Below, one piece after another: positions 25,501 through 34,180 of a stretch of DNA of 64,000 nucleotides. The stretch comes from an uncultured Clostridia bacterium (GTDB lineage Bacteria > Bacillota > Clostridia > Oscillospirales > Ruminococcaceae), in the NCBI GenBank assembly GCA_947389015.1, contig CANDVA010000002.1, positions 1 through 64,000 on the forward strand, written 5' to 3'. Numbering within the stretch: position 1 is the first letter of the stretch; each line of letters opens with the position of its first letter. The position numbers and the translations under genes were made by a program. Below the pieces are notes generated by a model. It was not told the DNA's origin and made no database searches. It worked only from the letters and a program-made list of their open reading frames with translations.

Positions 25501-26562
25501 TTAATTATTCTCCGCCGCCAGCTGAATAAGTCTATCCAGCAGCGCGGGGTACGGTACGCCCATATTCTCCATGAGCTTGGGGTACATACTTATCGGCGTA
25601 AAGCCGGGCATGGTGTTGATCTCGTTAAGTATTATATCTTTCTCCGTGACGAAGAAATCAACTCTTGCCAGTCCTCCGCAGCCGCAGGCTCTGTACGCCC
25701 TCTTCGCGATATCGCGCAGACGGTGCATTTCCTCGTCCGTTATCTTCGCGGGGATATCAAGCACCGACGTGCCGAGCTTGTACTTCGCGTCGTAGTCGTA
25801 GAACTTCTCCGCGGGCGTTATCTGCCCCGGTACGGACGCTATCAGGTCGATACCGTTTCCGAGTACCGCGCACTCGACCTCCTTGCCTATGACCTCGCGC
25901 TCCACAAGCACCTTGTGACCGTGCGCGAACGCCACCTTCAATCCCTCCTTGAGCGCATCGCGGTTCTCCGCTCTCGAAACGCCCACCGACGAGCCTGCGC
26001 TCGACGGCTTTACATAAACGGGATAACCGAGTGCTTTCTCGATATCCTCGCACGCTTTGTCCATATCGCCGAGGGATTCGCGGCAGATAAGCCTGTAATC
26101 AGCGGTCTTTATCCCCGCCGCCTCGAGCACCGTATGCGTTATCGACTTATCCATGCACACCGCCGAGCTTGTCATATCGCAGCCCACGCACGGCAGTCCC
26201 GCGAGCTGGCACATTCCCTGAACCGTGCCGTCCTCGCCGTTCGCGCCGTGAAGCACGGGGAACACCACGTCCACCTTGCGCAGATACACGTCGCTGTCGC
26301 CGATAACGATTATCCCCTTATGCACCGCGTCGGGGCTCAGCACCGCCGTACAGCAGTCGGGATTGTTCTCCCACTCCCCAGTCTTAATGTACTCATACTC
26401 GCCCGGATAATACATCCAATGACCTTTTTTTGTTATCCCGACGCACAAAACGTCGTATTTCTCGGCGGGAATGTTCGTCAGCACCGAATATGCCGAGAGT
26501 AGCGATATCTCGTGCTCGCTCGACGCACCGCCGAACAGCACGGCAACCTTCTGCTTTGCCAT
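25501..26562 (-). CDS. ddl: D-alanine--D-alanine ligase
   Basis: Ddl joins two D-Ala with ATP to make the peptidoglycan terminal dipeptide. This 353-residue ATP-grasp protein has the N-terminal VLFGGASSEHEISL, the VFPVLHGANGEDGTVQG segment, the YVKPSSAGSSVGVSR loop and the metal-binding ILNEINTMPGFTPISMYPKL. The region that sets D-Ala versus D-Lac preference has the ordinary vancomycin-sensitive look, although this was not modelled. The promoter is at 26682-26710. With murC nearby it belongs to the wall-precursor set. Confidence 0.96.
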   Translation of the reverse strand: MAKQKVAVLFGGASSEHEISLLSAYSVLTNIPAEKYDVLCVGITKKGHWMYYPGEYEYIKTGEWENNPDCCTAVLSPDAVHKGIIVIGDSDVYLRKVDVVFPVLHGANGEDGTVQGMCQLAGLPCVGCDMTSSAVCMDKSITHTVLEAAGIKTADYRLICRESLGDMDKACEDIEKALGYPVYVKPSSAGSSVGVSRAENRDALKEGLKVAFAHGHKVLVEREVIGKEVECAVLGNGIDLIASVPGQITPAEKFYDYDAKYKLGTSVLDIPAKITDEEMHRLRDIAKRAYRACGCGGLARVDFFVTEKDIILNEINTMPGFTPISMYPKLMENMGVPYPALLDRLIQLAAENN

Positions 26563-26681
26563 TTCAATATACCCTCGCGAACCGCTTATCTGTTGCTCGC
26601 GTCCTTTCTTTATGCCATTTTATGAAAATTTATTACGCAAAATGCTCATAAAATAATATTCCGCACAATAACTCAAATTAC

Positions 26682-26710
26682 ATTATACCACAATCTTCCT
26701 CGAATTTCAA
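26682..26710 (-). promoter_or_regulatory. Sigma-A promoter of the ddl-ywiB-argS unit
   Basis: On the minus strand, TTGAAA (26705-26710) and TATAAT (26682-26687) are 17 bases apart. It leaves a leader of about 110 bases before ddl in which no riboswitch was recognised. Confidence 0.8.
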
Positions 26711-26833
26711 GGGGGTATTTTGCCGATACAGTACTCTCTTTAATATAATACCGCGCAATTGCTCAAACGGTCGCGGTAAATTCACAATTATATCATAAAA
26801 AAGAAGTAATTTGTGAAAAATGCCGAAAACCAA

Positions 26834-26862
26834 TTGACATTTACTTTGAAATATGTTATAAT
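26834..26862 (+). promoter_or_regulatory. Perfect consensus sigma-A promoter of galE
   Basis: TTGACA (26834-26839) and TATAAT (26857-26862) with a 17-base spacer match the sigma-A consensus at every position. A weaker upstream pair, TTGCCG (26720-26725) and TATAAT (26744-26749), may be a second promoter. The 345-base gap 26563-26907 otherwise holds only AT-rich sequence. Confidence 0.9.
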
Positions 26863-26907
26863 AATTATATAATTTCTTAAAATCGGATCATTTGGGAGGA
26901 TTTAATA

Positions 26908-27918
26908 ATGGCTATTTTAGTTACCGGCGGAGCCGGATTTATCGGCTCCCATACGTGCGTTGAGCTGCTGAACGAGGGCGAAGAGATCGTCGTTATGGAT
27001 AATTTCTACAACTCCAACTCCAAGGCGCTGGACGGAATTAAAAAGATCACCGGCAAGGATTTTAAGTTCTACGAGGCGGATATGCTGGATATGCCCGCCG
27101 TAGACAGAATTTTTGACGAAAACAATATTGAGCAGGTAATCCATTTCGCGGGCTACAAGTGCGTTCCCGAGAGCGTTAAGAAGCCGCTGGTATATTACTC
27201 GAACAACCTGCGCGGAACGTTTAACATTCTCGAGACGATGAAGAAATACGGCTGCACGAAGTTCGTGTTCAGCTCCTCGGCGACCGTTTACGGTATTCCC
27301 GAAAGTGTTCCCGTGTACGAGGACTTCCCGCTGTCGGCGATAAATCCCTACGGCTCCACCAAGCTGATAATCGAGAACCTCTGCCGCGAAATGTATCAGG
27401 CGGACAACTCGTGGACTATGATACTTCTGCGCTACTTCAATCCCGTGGGCGCTCACAAGAGCGGGCTTATCGGCGAGGATCCCAACGGCATTCCCAACAA
27501 CCTTATGCCGATAGTGCTCGATAAGGCGGTCGGCAAGCGCGATACCTTGCAGGTCGCGGGCGACGATTATCCCACGCCCGACGGCTCATGCATACGCGAC
27601 TATATTCACGTCGTCGATCTTGCCAAGGGTCACGTCGCGGCGGTCAGAAAGGCTCGCGAGCTGGAGAACGGCTGCCCCGCGTACAATCTTGGCACGGGCA
27701 AGGGCTACTCGGTATTCGAGGTGCTGAATACGTTCCAGAAAGTCAACAATATCGATCTCGGCTACACCGTGGGTCCGAGACGTCCCGGTGACGCGGCTTC
27801 CTGCTTCTCCGACCCGTCGCTCGCCGAAAAGGAGCTTGGCTGGAAGGCGGAGCTGGGTATCGAGGATATGTGCCGCGACGCTTGGCATTTTGTTCAGGTG
27901 CGCGGTAAGGAGCAATAA
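26908..27918 (+). CDS. galE: UDP-glucose 4-epimerase
   Basis: GalE interconverts UDP-glucose and UDP-galactose with bound NAD. This 336-residue short-chain dehydrogenase-type protein has the NAD motif GGAGFIGSH (about 7-15), the SSSATVYG catalytic Ser/Thr segment, the YGSTK Tyr-Lys pair (about 150), RYFNPVGAH, and DYIHVVDLAKGH. The ATG follows GGGAGGA. The strong promoter suggests high constitutive expression. Local variation (FAGYKCVPESV for the usual FAGLKAVGESV) is mild and should not abolish activity. Confidence 0.95.
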   Translation: MAILVTGGAGFIGSHTCVELLNEGEEIVVMDNFYNSNSKALDGIKKITGKDFKFYEADMLDMPAVDRIFDENNIEQVIHFAGYKCVPESVKKPLVYYSNNLRGTFNILETMKKYGCTKFVFSSSATVYGIPESVPVYEDFPLSAINPYGSTKLIIENLCREMYQADNSWTMILLRYFNPVGAHKSGLIGEDPNGIPNNLMPIVLDKAVGKRDTLQVAGDDYPTPDGSCIRDYIHVVDLAKGHVAAVRKARELENGCPAYNLGTGKGYSVFEVLNTFQKVNNIDLGYTVGPRRPGDAASCFSDPSLAEKELGWKAELGIEDMCRDAWHFVQVRGKEQ

Positions 27919-27938
27919 TTTACAACGTAAAAGCAAAA

Positions 27939-27980
27939 CGTGTTCACACTTCGTGAAAATCGGGCGACGGTGTGAGCACG
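27939..27980 (+). terminator. Possible terminator after galE
   Basis: CGTGTTCACAC (27939-27949) pairs with GTGTGAGCACG (27970-27980) over eleven bases with one G-U pair. The loop is long (20 bases) and only TTT follows, so termination may be weak. Confidence 0.4.
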
Positions 27981-28030
27981 CTTTAATACTAATATTTAAA
28001 ATCGGAGTATAGACAAGATCGGAGGCTGCC

Positions 28031-28855
28031 ATGCAGATTTGCGATAAATGCGGAAATCAATGCTTTGATAACGAGCGTTACTGCTCCGCGTGCGGCGAAC
28101 AGATACAAAACCGCAAGCCGCTTAAATGCGACTACTGCGGCAGCGTCGCCGTTGACCTCAAAAGCAACACCTGCCCCTCCTGCGGAGCAAAGCTGGCGTT
28201 CGACCTGATAACGTTCACGGATAAGATGAGCACCTGCGGCAGCTGCGGCGAAAAGACCGCTCCCGAGGCGGCGTTCTGCGGAATGTGCGGCGCGCGCACG
28301 GCGTTCGGGGAACAGCAACACGCCGAACTGAAGGATAAACAGCGGCGGAGACGCGTGACCGCGATAACGCTTTCGGTCATGGGTATCGTCTTTATCGGGG
28401 TCGCGATAATTTTCGCGGTGATACTTCACGACGAGCGCGTCACGCGCGAAAGCGAGGAGGCAAGGCGGTCGTCCTACGCGGAGCGCTCTGAATCGGAGTC
28501 GCGGCAGGAGGCGGAATGGGCGGAGCTTGCCAAGACCGCCGAATACACCAAATACACGGCGCAGGAGCTTGCGGACAACGCGGGATATGTCAAGGTCGGG
28601 GATTACGTCGAGGTGACGGGAAAGATTATCACGCGCAATCAAAGCGTAATGTCAAACGATATGGAGATACTCGCTACCGAAGAAAACGAGGGCAGAGGGA
28701 AAGTGCATTTCGTCGCGTACGACAGCGTGATGGGAGACGAATTTGCCGACAGCCACTCATTCGGCGAAACCGTTACCCTGCGCGGACGGGTATCAAACGT
28801 ATATGCGGGCATCAACGTCGTATGGTTTACTTGGTACGAGGAAGTAACGGAATAA
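28031..28855 (+). CDS. Zinc-ribbon membrane protein with C-terminal OB-like domain
   Basis: This 274-residue protein begins with three zinc-ribbon units (CDKC/CSAC, CDYC/CPSC and CGSC/CGMC, about residues 4-95). A basic stretch and one membrane helix (about 113-137) follow, then a charged Glu/Arg coiled segment (about 140-175). The C-terminal domain (about 178-274) resembles the tRNA_anti-like OB fold, with DYVEVTGKI and ETVTLRGRVSNVY. The ribbons would be cytoplasmic and the OB-like part outside. The function is unknown. ATG follows GGAGG closely. It ends at a strong bidirectional terminator. Confidence 0.75.
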   Translation: MQICDKCGNQCFDNERYCSACGEQIQNRKPLKCDYCGSVAVDLKSNTCPSCGAKLAFDLITFTDKMSTCGSCGEKTAPEAAFCGMCGARTAFGEQQHAELKDKQRRRRVTAITLSVMGIVFIGVAIIFAVILHDERVTRESEEARRSSYAERSESESRQEAEWAELAKTAEYTKYTAQELADNAGYVKVGDYVEVTGKIITRNQSVMSNDMEILATEENEGRGKVHFVAYDSVMGDEFADSHSFGETVTLRGRVSNVYAGINVVWFTWYEEVTE

Positions 28856-28860
28856 ATAAA

Positions 28861-28892
28861 AAGCGCTGTCCGATAAATCACGGACAGCGCTT
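28861..28892. terminator. Bidirectional terminator between convergent genes
   Basis: A twelve-base perfect stem AAGCGCTGTCCG/CGGACAGCGCTT with an eight-base loop is followed by ATTTTTAT on the plus strand and by TTTTTATT on the minus strand. It separates the zinc-ribbon gene from the GH5 gene. Confidence 0.9.
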
Positions 28893-28896
28893 ATTT

Positions 28897-30084
28897 TTAT
28901 CCCGCTGCGTTCATAATAGCGTCAACTACGTCGTTATTGAACCACATAAGATCGCGTCTGTTGAGCAAACCGAAATTCTCGCCGTTGCCTACTAAGGCGC
29001 CGTTATCCCACCAGACACACGGCACACCCGCTTCCTTAGCGGCGGTAAGATAATCGGTAACGCACTGCACTCTGCCCTCGGTGTTATTCTTGTTGACAGA
29101 GCCGAATTCGCCGATAATAACGGGAATATCGTTATCAAGGAATATAGATTTGATATTTCTGAACAAATTCGGTATTTCGCCGTTGTTCGGATCGTAAACG
29201 TCCGTACCCTTGGTATCAAGCGCGAACGAATACGGCAGATACGCGTGAACGGAAACTATGATATTGCCCGCGTTCTCCGGTATCTTCAGCGCTTTCAGAT
29301 TTTCGGGCATTGACGAAGCGGCGTAGGGAGTGAGCATAAGCGCTCTTTCGGCGTTGTTGCCGCCGCTCGCCCTTACGGTCTTTACGAACGTTTCGGCATA
29401 TTGATTTACGATATCTCTTGAAGCGGCGTCGCCGACCCATTCCGCACCCTCTCCGCGCAGACGCGGCTCGTTCACTCCCTCGAAAATCAGGCGCTCGCCG
29501 TAGCCCTTAAAGCGCTCGGATATCTGCTCCCAAAGCTTTCCGAGCTGTTTCAGATTCTCCTCGGCAAACTCTTCTTTCGGCATATACCACTCTTCGTGAT
29601 GAGTGTTCAGGATAACGTACATTCCGTTGTCGTAACCGTAATCGACTACCTCCTGGACTCTGTCCATCCACGCCTCGTCAACGGCGTAATTCTCGTCCAT
29701 ATGCGTACCCCACGAAACGGGTACGCGCAATACGTTAAAGCCCGCTTTTTTTACCATATCTATCATAGGCTTGGTAGTAAGCAGATTGCCCCACGAGGTC
29801 TCCGCGCCGACACCCTCGCCGCCCGTGGAGTCCAGCGTATTGCCGAGATTCCAGCCGACCTTCATCTGCGCCACAAGCTCCTTTGCGGAGGTGATGTTCA
29901 TAGGATCGTTACGCTGTTCGTTTTCGGGAACGCTTTCGGAATTTCCCTCCGAGGACTGCACCTCAGAGTTATCGGAAACACTCTGCGAACCGCTTCCGTC
30001 CGACGACGAATTGTTGTTACAGCCGCATAACGTAACGGCAAGCACCGCTGACATAACCAAGCTCATAATCCTCTTAAATTTCAT
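28897..30084 (-). CDS. GH5 family endoglucanase lipoprotein
   Basis: This 395-residue secreted glycoside hydrolase has a lipoprotein signal with lipobox LCGC (Cys22) and a Ser/Glu/Asn-rich linker (about 23-62). A GH5 catalytic barrel (about 65-395) begins with MKVGWNLGNTLDS, as in subfamily GH5_4-like cellulases. The acid/base Glu is in FEGVNEPR and the nucleophile in VIIGEFGSV. It likely cuts beta-1,4-glucans, xyloglucan or mannan at the cell surface. There is no dockerin or carbohydrate-binding module. It lies 21 bases after the transketolase genes, and its ATG follows AAGGAGA. Confidence 0.9.
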   Translation of the reverse strand: MKFKRIMSLVMSAVLAVTLCGCNNNSSSDGSGSQSVSDNSEVQSSEGNSESVPENEQRNDPMNITSAKELVAQMKVGWNLGNTLDSTGGEGVGAETSWGNLLTTKPMIDMVKKAGFNVLRVPVSWGTHMDENYAVDEAWMDRVQEVVDYGYDNGMYVILNTHHEEWYMPKEEFAEENLKQLGKLWEQISERFKGYGERLIFEGVNEPRLRGEGAEWVGDAASRDIVNQYAETFVKTVRASGGNNAERALMLTPYAASSMPENLKALKIPENAGNIIVSVHAYLPYSFALDTKGTDVYDPNNGEIPNLFRNIKSIFLDNDIPVIIGEFGSVNKNNTEGRVQCVTDYLTAAKEAGVPCVWWDNGALVGNGENFGLLNRRDLMWFNNDVVDAIMNAAG

Positions 30085-30105
30085 AGTATTCTCCTTTTTC
30101 CGATG

Positions 30106-31041
30106 TTATTTACCCAGCGCCGCCTTTGTAACGGCGACGATATTCTCCGCGCAGAGACCGTACTTCTTCAGCAGCTCTTTAGCCGCGCCGCTCTCGCCGA
30201 ATTTATCGTTCATGCCGATCTTGATAACGGGAACGGGACACTCCTCGAGAATCACGTCTCCGACCGCCGAGCCCAAGCCGCCGATAACGCTGTGTTCCTC
30301 GACCGTGACGATCTTCCCCGTTTCCTTTGCCGCCTTTATGATAATGTCGCGGTCGATCGGCTTTATCGTATGGATATTGATGATACGCGCGTCTATGCCC
30401 TGCTCCGCGAGCGCCCTGCCCGCCTCGACAGCCTCGGCGACCATAAGCCCCGACGCGATTATCGTGACGTCCTTTCCGTCCTTCATCGTTACGCCCTTGC
30501 CGACCTCGAATTTGTAGGTTGCTTCGTCGTTGAATACGGGCACCGCGAGACGACCGAAACGCAGATACGTCGGACCCTCGTACTCCGCCATTGCGAGAAC
30601 CGCCGCCTTTGCCTCAACGTAATCGGACGGGTTGATTATAGTCATTCCGGGGATAGTCCGCATAAGCGCTATATCCTCGTTGCACTGATGAGTAGCGCCG
30701 TCCTCGCCGACGGAAATTCCCGCGTGGGTAGCTCCTATTTTAACGTTGAGGTGCGGATAGCCTATCGAATTCCTTACGATCTCAAACGCTCTGCCCGCCG
30801 CGAACATCGCGAACGAGCTTGCGAAAACGAGCTTTCCCGTAGTCGCGATACCCGCGGCTACGCCCATCATATTCGCCTCGGCAATGCCGCAGTTGAAGTG
30901 CTTTTCGGGATACGCCTTCCTGAATATACCCGTTTTTGTCGCGGCAGCCAGATCCGCCTCCAATACTATCAAGTCATCGCGCTTTTCGGCGAGCGCTACA
31001 AGTCCGTCGCCGTATGCGTCGCGTGTTGCTTTATTTTCCAT
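30106..31041 (-). CDS. Transketolase, C-terminal subunit
   Basis: This 311-residue protein carries the pyrimidine-binding and C-terminal domains of transketolase (about 1-185 and 190-311), starting with the family segment LEADLAAATKTG. It also contains GCNIGIAEANMMG-like sequence (FNCGIAEANMMGVAAG) and an HSVIGGLGSAV stretch. With the gene encoded just before it, it forms a two-subunit transketolase of the pentose phosphate pathway. ATG 31041 follows AAAGGAG; the longer TTG start would overlap the upstream gene. Split transketolases are common in Clostridia and are not broken genes. Confidence 0.93.
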   Translation of the reverse strand: MENKATRDAYGDGLVALAEKRDDLIVLEADLAAATKTGIFRKAYPEKHFNCGIAEANMMGVAAGIATTGKLVFASSFAMFAAGRAFEIVRNSIGYPHLNVKIGATHAGISVGEDGATHQCNEDIALMRTIPGMTIINPSDYVEAKAAVLAMAEYEGPTYLRFGRLAVPVFNDEATYKFEVGKGVTMKDGKDVTIIASGLMVAEAVEAGRALAEQGIDARIINIHTIKPIDRDIIIKAAKETGKIVTVEEHSVIGGLGSAVGDVILEECPVPVIKIGMNDKFGESGAAKELLKKYGLCAENIVAVTKAALGK

Positions 31042-31057
31042 ATCTCTTACGCTCCTT

Positions 31058-31900
31058 TCATGCTTCAAGCTCGGCGAGGTGATCTCTGAGCTGCTTCATA
31101 GCGCGCTCGTATTCCTCGTCGTTGGGCGCTTTTCCGTGCCATCCGATAGAGTTTTCCATATAGTCAACGCCCTTGCCCTTTGTGGAGCGCATAATGATAA
31201 CGGTGGGCTTCAGCATTACCGTTTCGGCTTCGTTGAAAGCCTTTTCCATTTCGTTGAAATCGTGAGCGTTTATGGTGATGACGTGCCAGCCGAACGCCGT
31301 GAACTTCTCGTCGATAGGGTACGGCGACATTACGTCGCCGATCTTGCCGTCAATCTGCAAGCCGTTGTTGTCGACAATAGCGACAAGATTGTCGAGCTTA
31401 TAGTGAGCCGCGAACATCGCCGCCTCCCATACCTCGCCCTCCTCAAGCTCGCCGTCGCCGAGAATAGCGTACACCTTGTAGGCATCGCAGGATATCTTCC
31501 CCGAAAGCGCCATTCCGCAAGCAGCGGAAATGCCCTGACCGAGCGAGCCCGTGCTCATATCGACGCCTGGTATCTTCCCTCTTACGGGGTGCCCCTGCAA
31601 GCGCGCGCCGAGGTGACGGAGCGTTTTCAGCTCCTCAACGGGGAAAAAGCCGCGCTGCGCCAGCGCCGAATACAGTCCAGGCGCGGAATGTCCCTTTGAC
31701 AGCACAAGGCGGTCGCGGGTCGGCATATCGGGCTCCGCGGGGTCTACGTGCAGGCGGTGCATATAAAGATACGCCAGCACGTCCGCTATCGACAGCGAAC
31801 CGCCCGGGTGTCCCGCCTTCGCGGAATGCGTGCCCTCGATTACGCCCATTCTGATCTTTGTTGCAGTTATTTCAAGCTGCCTTATCAGTTTGTTATCCAT
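31058..31900 (-). CDS. Transketolase, N-terminal subunit
   Basis: This 280-residue subunit holds the thiamine diphosphate PP-binding domain. The cofactor motif runs from GDGELEEG to NN (about 155-185), and the substrate-side His residues lie in LSKGHSAPGLYSAL and AGHPGGSLS. The partner subunit follows 16 bases downstream. The ATG follows AGGAGG. The pair supplies ribose and erythrose phosphates. It lies behind the two paralogues of unknown function in one direction, probably in a longer transcript. Confidence 0.94.
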   Translation of the reverse strand: MDNKLIRQLEITATKIRMGVIEGTHSAKAGHPGGSLSIADVLAYLYMHRLHVDPAEPDMPTRDRLVLSKGHSAPGLYSALAQRGFFPVEELKTLRHLGARLQGHPVRGKIPGVDMSTGSLGQGISAACGMALSGKISCDAYKVYAILGDGELEEGEVWEAAMFAAHYKLDNLVAIVDNNGLQIDGKIGDVMSPYPIDEKFTAFGWHVITINAHDFNEMEKAFNEAETVMLKPTVIIMRSTKGKGVDYMENSIGWHGKAPNDEEYERAMKQLRDHLAELEA

Positions 31901-31916
31901 TTAATGATCCTCCTGT

Positions 31917-32624
31917 TTATCTGCAAATATAGCCAAGCGATTTCGGATAATTGCTTCCCGAAAAGCCCGGGTCTATGCCCCATGCCGCGGCGATCTCGAG
32001 GACATGATCCTCGTTGGGGAACTCGACCTTGTCCCAATCGTCGGCGCTGCTTTTTATCAGGTTTGTAAATCCAAGACGTTCCTCCTCGGGAGTAAGCCCG
32101 CCCTTATTCAGCAGCACCTCGCCGTCGCAGCCGCACCAGCCGTAACCGCGGACAAGCTCGCCGTCAACGTACTTCACCCACGCGTGATACTCCGAAACGC
32201 GGTGAGTGGAGAAATATTGCAGCTCGGGGAACTTTTTCGCGCTCTCGTCGAGCAGCTCGGGCGCGAGCGTGAGCAGATCCATTCCGTAATTCACTACCAG
32301 AACATACCCGTCCAGCACCGGCGAAATAAACCGATAACCGTTATACGCCATTTCAATTCCCTTGTCCCAGTTCGACGGCTCGAAGTTCTTCAAGCCGAGC
32401 TTTTGAATAACGTCCGTCGGGGAATCCGATTTAACGCACAGCCAATTGCACTTATATCCAAACGGCACGGGAAGATCGGGCTCGGTGCCCGTCGCCGCGT
32501 GCGCCAGCGGCTTTACCGTCGGCTCGGCGGACCTTGCGGACTTGGGCGCCGACGACTCCGCCTTTGGCTGCTTATTCTTGTTGAGGTACTTGCTTTCGCT
32601 GAAAAGATCGTCTAAAAATCCCAT
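31917..32624 (-). CDS. Conserved hypothetical protein (tandem paralogue A)
   Basis: This 235-residue soluble protein is closely related to the next gene. After a variable, Ala/Ser/Lys-rich N-terminal linker (about 18-50), the conserved part begins at about 53 with PFGYKCNWLCVKS. It includes FISPVLDGYVLVVNYGMD, the strand motif YFSTHRVSEYHAWVKYVDGE and a C-terminal IAAAWGIDP. No catalytic motif is evident and I do not recognise a named family. The ATG follows GGAGGG. Confidence 0.75.
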   Translation of the reverse strand: MGFLDDLFSESKYLNKNKQPKAESSAPKSARSAEPTVKPLAHAATGTEPDLPVPFGYKCNWLCVKSDSPTDVIQKLGLKNFEPSNWDKGIEMAYNGYRFISPVLDGYVLVVNYGMDLLTLAPELLDESAKKFPELQYFSTHRVSEYHAWVKYVDGELVRGYGWCGCDGEVLLNKGGLTPEEERLGFTNLIKSSADDWDKVEFPNEDHVLEIAAAWGIDPGFSGSNYPKSLGYICR

Positions 32625-32643
32625 GGTGTTTCCCTCCGTAAAT

Positions 32644-33354
32644 TTATTTTATATCGCAAAGAAATCCCGTCGATTCGGGATATGTCTTCCGTGAAAAGCT
32701 TGTGTCTATTCCCCAAGCCGCGGCAATGTCAAGAACGTTCTGTTCGTCGGGAAAGTCGCAGCTATCCCAATCCGCATCGTTATCGGGCAACAGATTTGTA
32801 AGCCCAAGCTCCGTTTCCTCGGGAGTGACTTCTCCTTTATTCAACAACACCTCGCCGATATCGCCGCACCAGCCGTATCCGCGCATCATCTCGCCGCCGA
32901 CGTACTTCACCCACGCGTGATACTCCGCGACGCGGTGAGTGCTGAAAAACTGAAGCTCCGAGAACTTCTTCGCCAACTCGTCAAGGCTTTCGGGGTCGGT
33001 ATCGAGAACATCCATACCCCAATTGACGACGAGAACATAACCGTCCAGCACGGGTGAGACAAACACGCCGTGTTCGCCGCAAATTCCGTAGTTCCAGTTG
33101 CTGACGCGCGGGTTTTTCAGTCCCATTTTCTCTATGACCTCTTCGGGCGAGCTCGCCCTGATACACAGCCACGAATTCTTGTAACCGAACGGCGCGGGCT
33201 TGTCGGGAACAGTCTGCACAGTAGGTTTGTTTGCCCGTGGCGGAGCGATATTCACGCTGTGCGCCGTATTAGCCGTACCCGCGCTGTTCGACTGGGCGTT
33301 AAGCCCCATTCCGTCCGCAACCGCCTTGCCGAGCGACTTTATAAAGTCAAACAT
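32644..33354 (-). CDS. Conserved hypothetical protein (tandem paralogue B)
   Basis: This 236-residue protein is the tandem duplicate of the gene at 31917-32624. It shares PFGYKNSWLCIRA, FVSPVLDGYVLVVNWGMD, FFSTHRVAEYHAWVKYVGGE and IAAAWGID. The N-terminal 45 residues differ, which suggests a variable targeting or spacer segment on a conserved core. The start is ATG 33354 with GAGG five bases upstream. It sits seven bases after the HAD gene's stop, in the same operon direction. The function is unknown. Confidence 0.75.
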   Translation of the reverse strand: MFDFIKSLGKAVADGMGLNAQSNSAGTANTAHSVNIAPPRANKPTVQTVPDKPAPFGYKNSWLCIRASSPEEVIEKMGLKNPRVSNWNYGICGEHGVFVSPVLDGYVLVVNWGMDVLDTDPESLDELAKKFSELQFFSTHRVAEYHAWVKYVGGEMMRGYGWCGDIGEVLLNKGEVTPEETELGLTNLLPDNDADWDSCDFPDEQNVLDIAAAWGIDTSFSRKTYPESTGFLCDIK

Positions 33355-33361
33355 AGTTACC

Positions 33362-34171
33362 TCATAATTTCTCAATATAATCTATGACCTCGGCTATCGC
33401 GCCGCTGTTGTTGTCGCAGACGACAATATCCGCCGCCGCCTTCACGCTCTCCTGAGCACTCGCGACCGCAACGCCCAAGTCCGCCTTTTGTATCATCGCC
33501 GTGTCGTTCATATAGTCGCCCGACGCTACCGAGAACCTATCCTCCGCGCGAAGCAGACGTATCAGCTCCGCAAAGCCGCGCGACTTGTCTACGCCGCTCG
33601 GCAGGCACTCGAAATAATACGGCGCGGAACGCACCCACTGAGCGTCCTCAAATCCACCCGCCCGTACCGTCCTTTCCACCTCGTCAAGCTCGTCAGGGGG
33701 CGCGGCAATAACGAATTTCAGCCAGCCGCCCTCGGGTATCTCGCCGAGAGGTCTGCGGTCGGGGGTAACGCTCTCCATTTCAAGGTGCTCGCGCTCCGTT
33801 TCGTTCAAAAACGGCACGAATACCGTGTGCTTATGCAGCACCTCAAACCCGAGCTTTCCCGGGAACATATCGTTTATCCTGCGGATATACTCGCGCGCCT
33901 GAGTGCCGATCTCGCACTGCCACAGGAACCTGTCCTGCTTGAAGTCGAACACGCCCGCGCCGTTGAACAGCACCGACGGTATATCCAAGTGCAGCTCGTC
34001 CTCGACTATGCGCCTGGCCATAGCCCAGCCGCGCCCCGTCGCCGTCGTGAACAGCCCGCCGCCCGCGCGGAAACGCTCTATCGCCGCCATATCGCGGTCG
34101 AGTATGCGCTTGTCGTCCGTCAGCAGCGTGCCGTCGAGGTCGGTCATATAAATTACCTTGCCGAAATCCAT
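33362..34171 (-). CDS. Cof-type HAD-IIB family phosphatase
   Basis: This 269-residue phosphatase has motif I MTDLDGTLLTDD, motif II TTATGRG and motif IV ASGDYMNDTAMI, with a IIB cap between. It is a second Cof-type member in this window, distinct from 2094-2900. Likely substrates are sugar phosphates or related metabolites. It lies ten bases after rluD and before paralogue B. The ATG follows GAGGA. Confidence 0.88.
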   Translation of the reverse strand: MDFGKVIYMTDLDGTLLTDDKRILDRDMAAIERFRAGGGLFTTATGRGWAMARRIVEDELHLDIPSVLFNGAGVFDFKQDRFLWQCEIGTQAREYIRRINDMFPGKLGFEVLHKHTVFVPFLNETEREHLEMESVTPDRRPLGEIPEGGWLKFVIAAPPDELDEVERTVRAGGFEDAQWVRSAPYYFECLPSGVDKSRGFAELIRLLRAEDRFSVASGDYMNDTAMIQKADLGVAVASAQESVKAAADIVVCDNNSGAIAEVIDYIEKL

Positions 34172-34180
34172 ATCAGTCCT

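Noticed and set aside
30106-31900. Frameshifted transketolase
   Set aside because: The two ORFs match the known two-subunit form, each with its own ribosome site, so this is not a broken gene.
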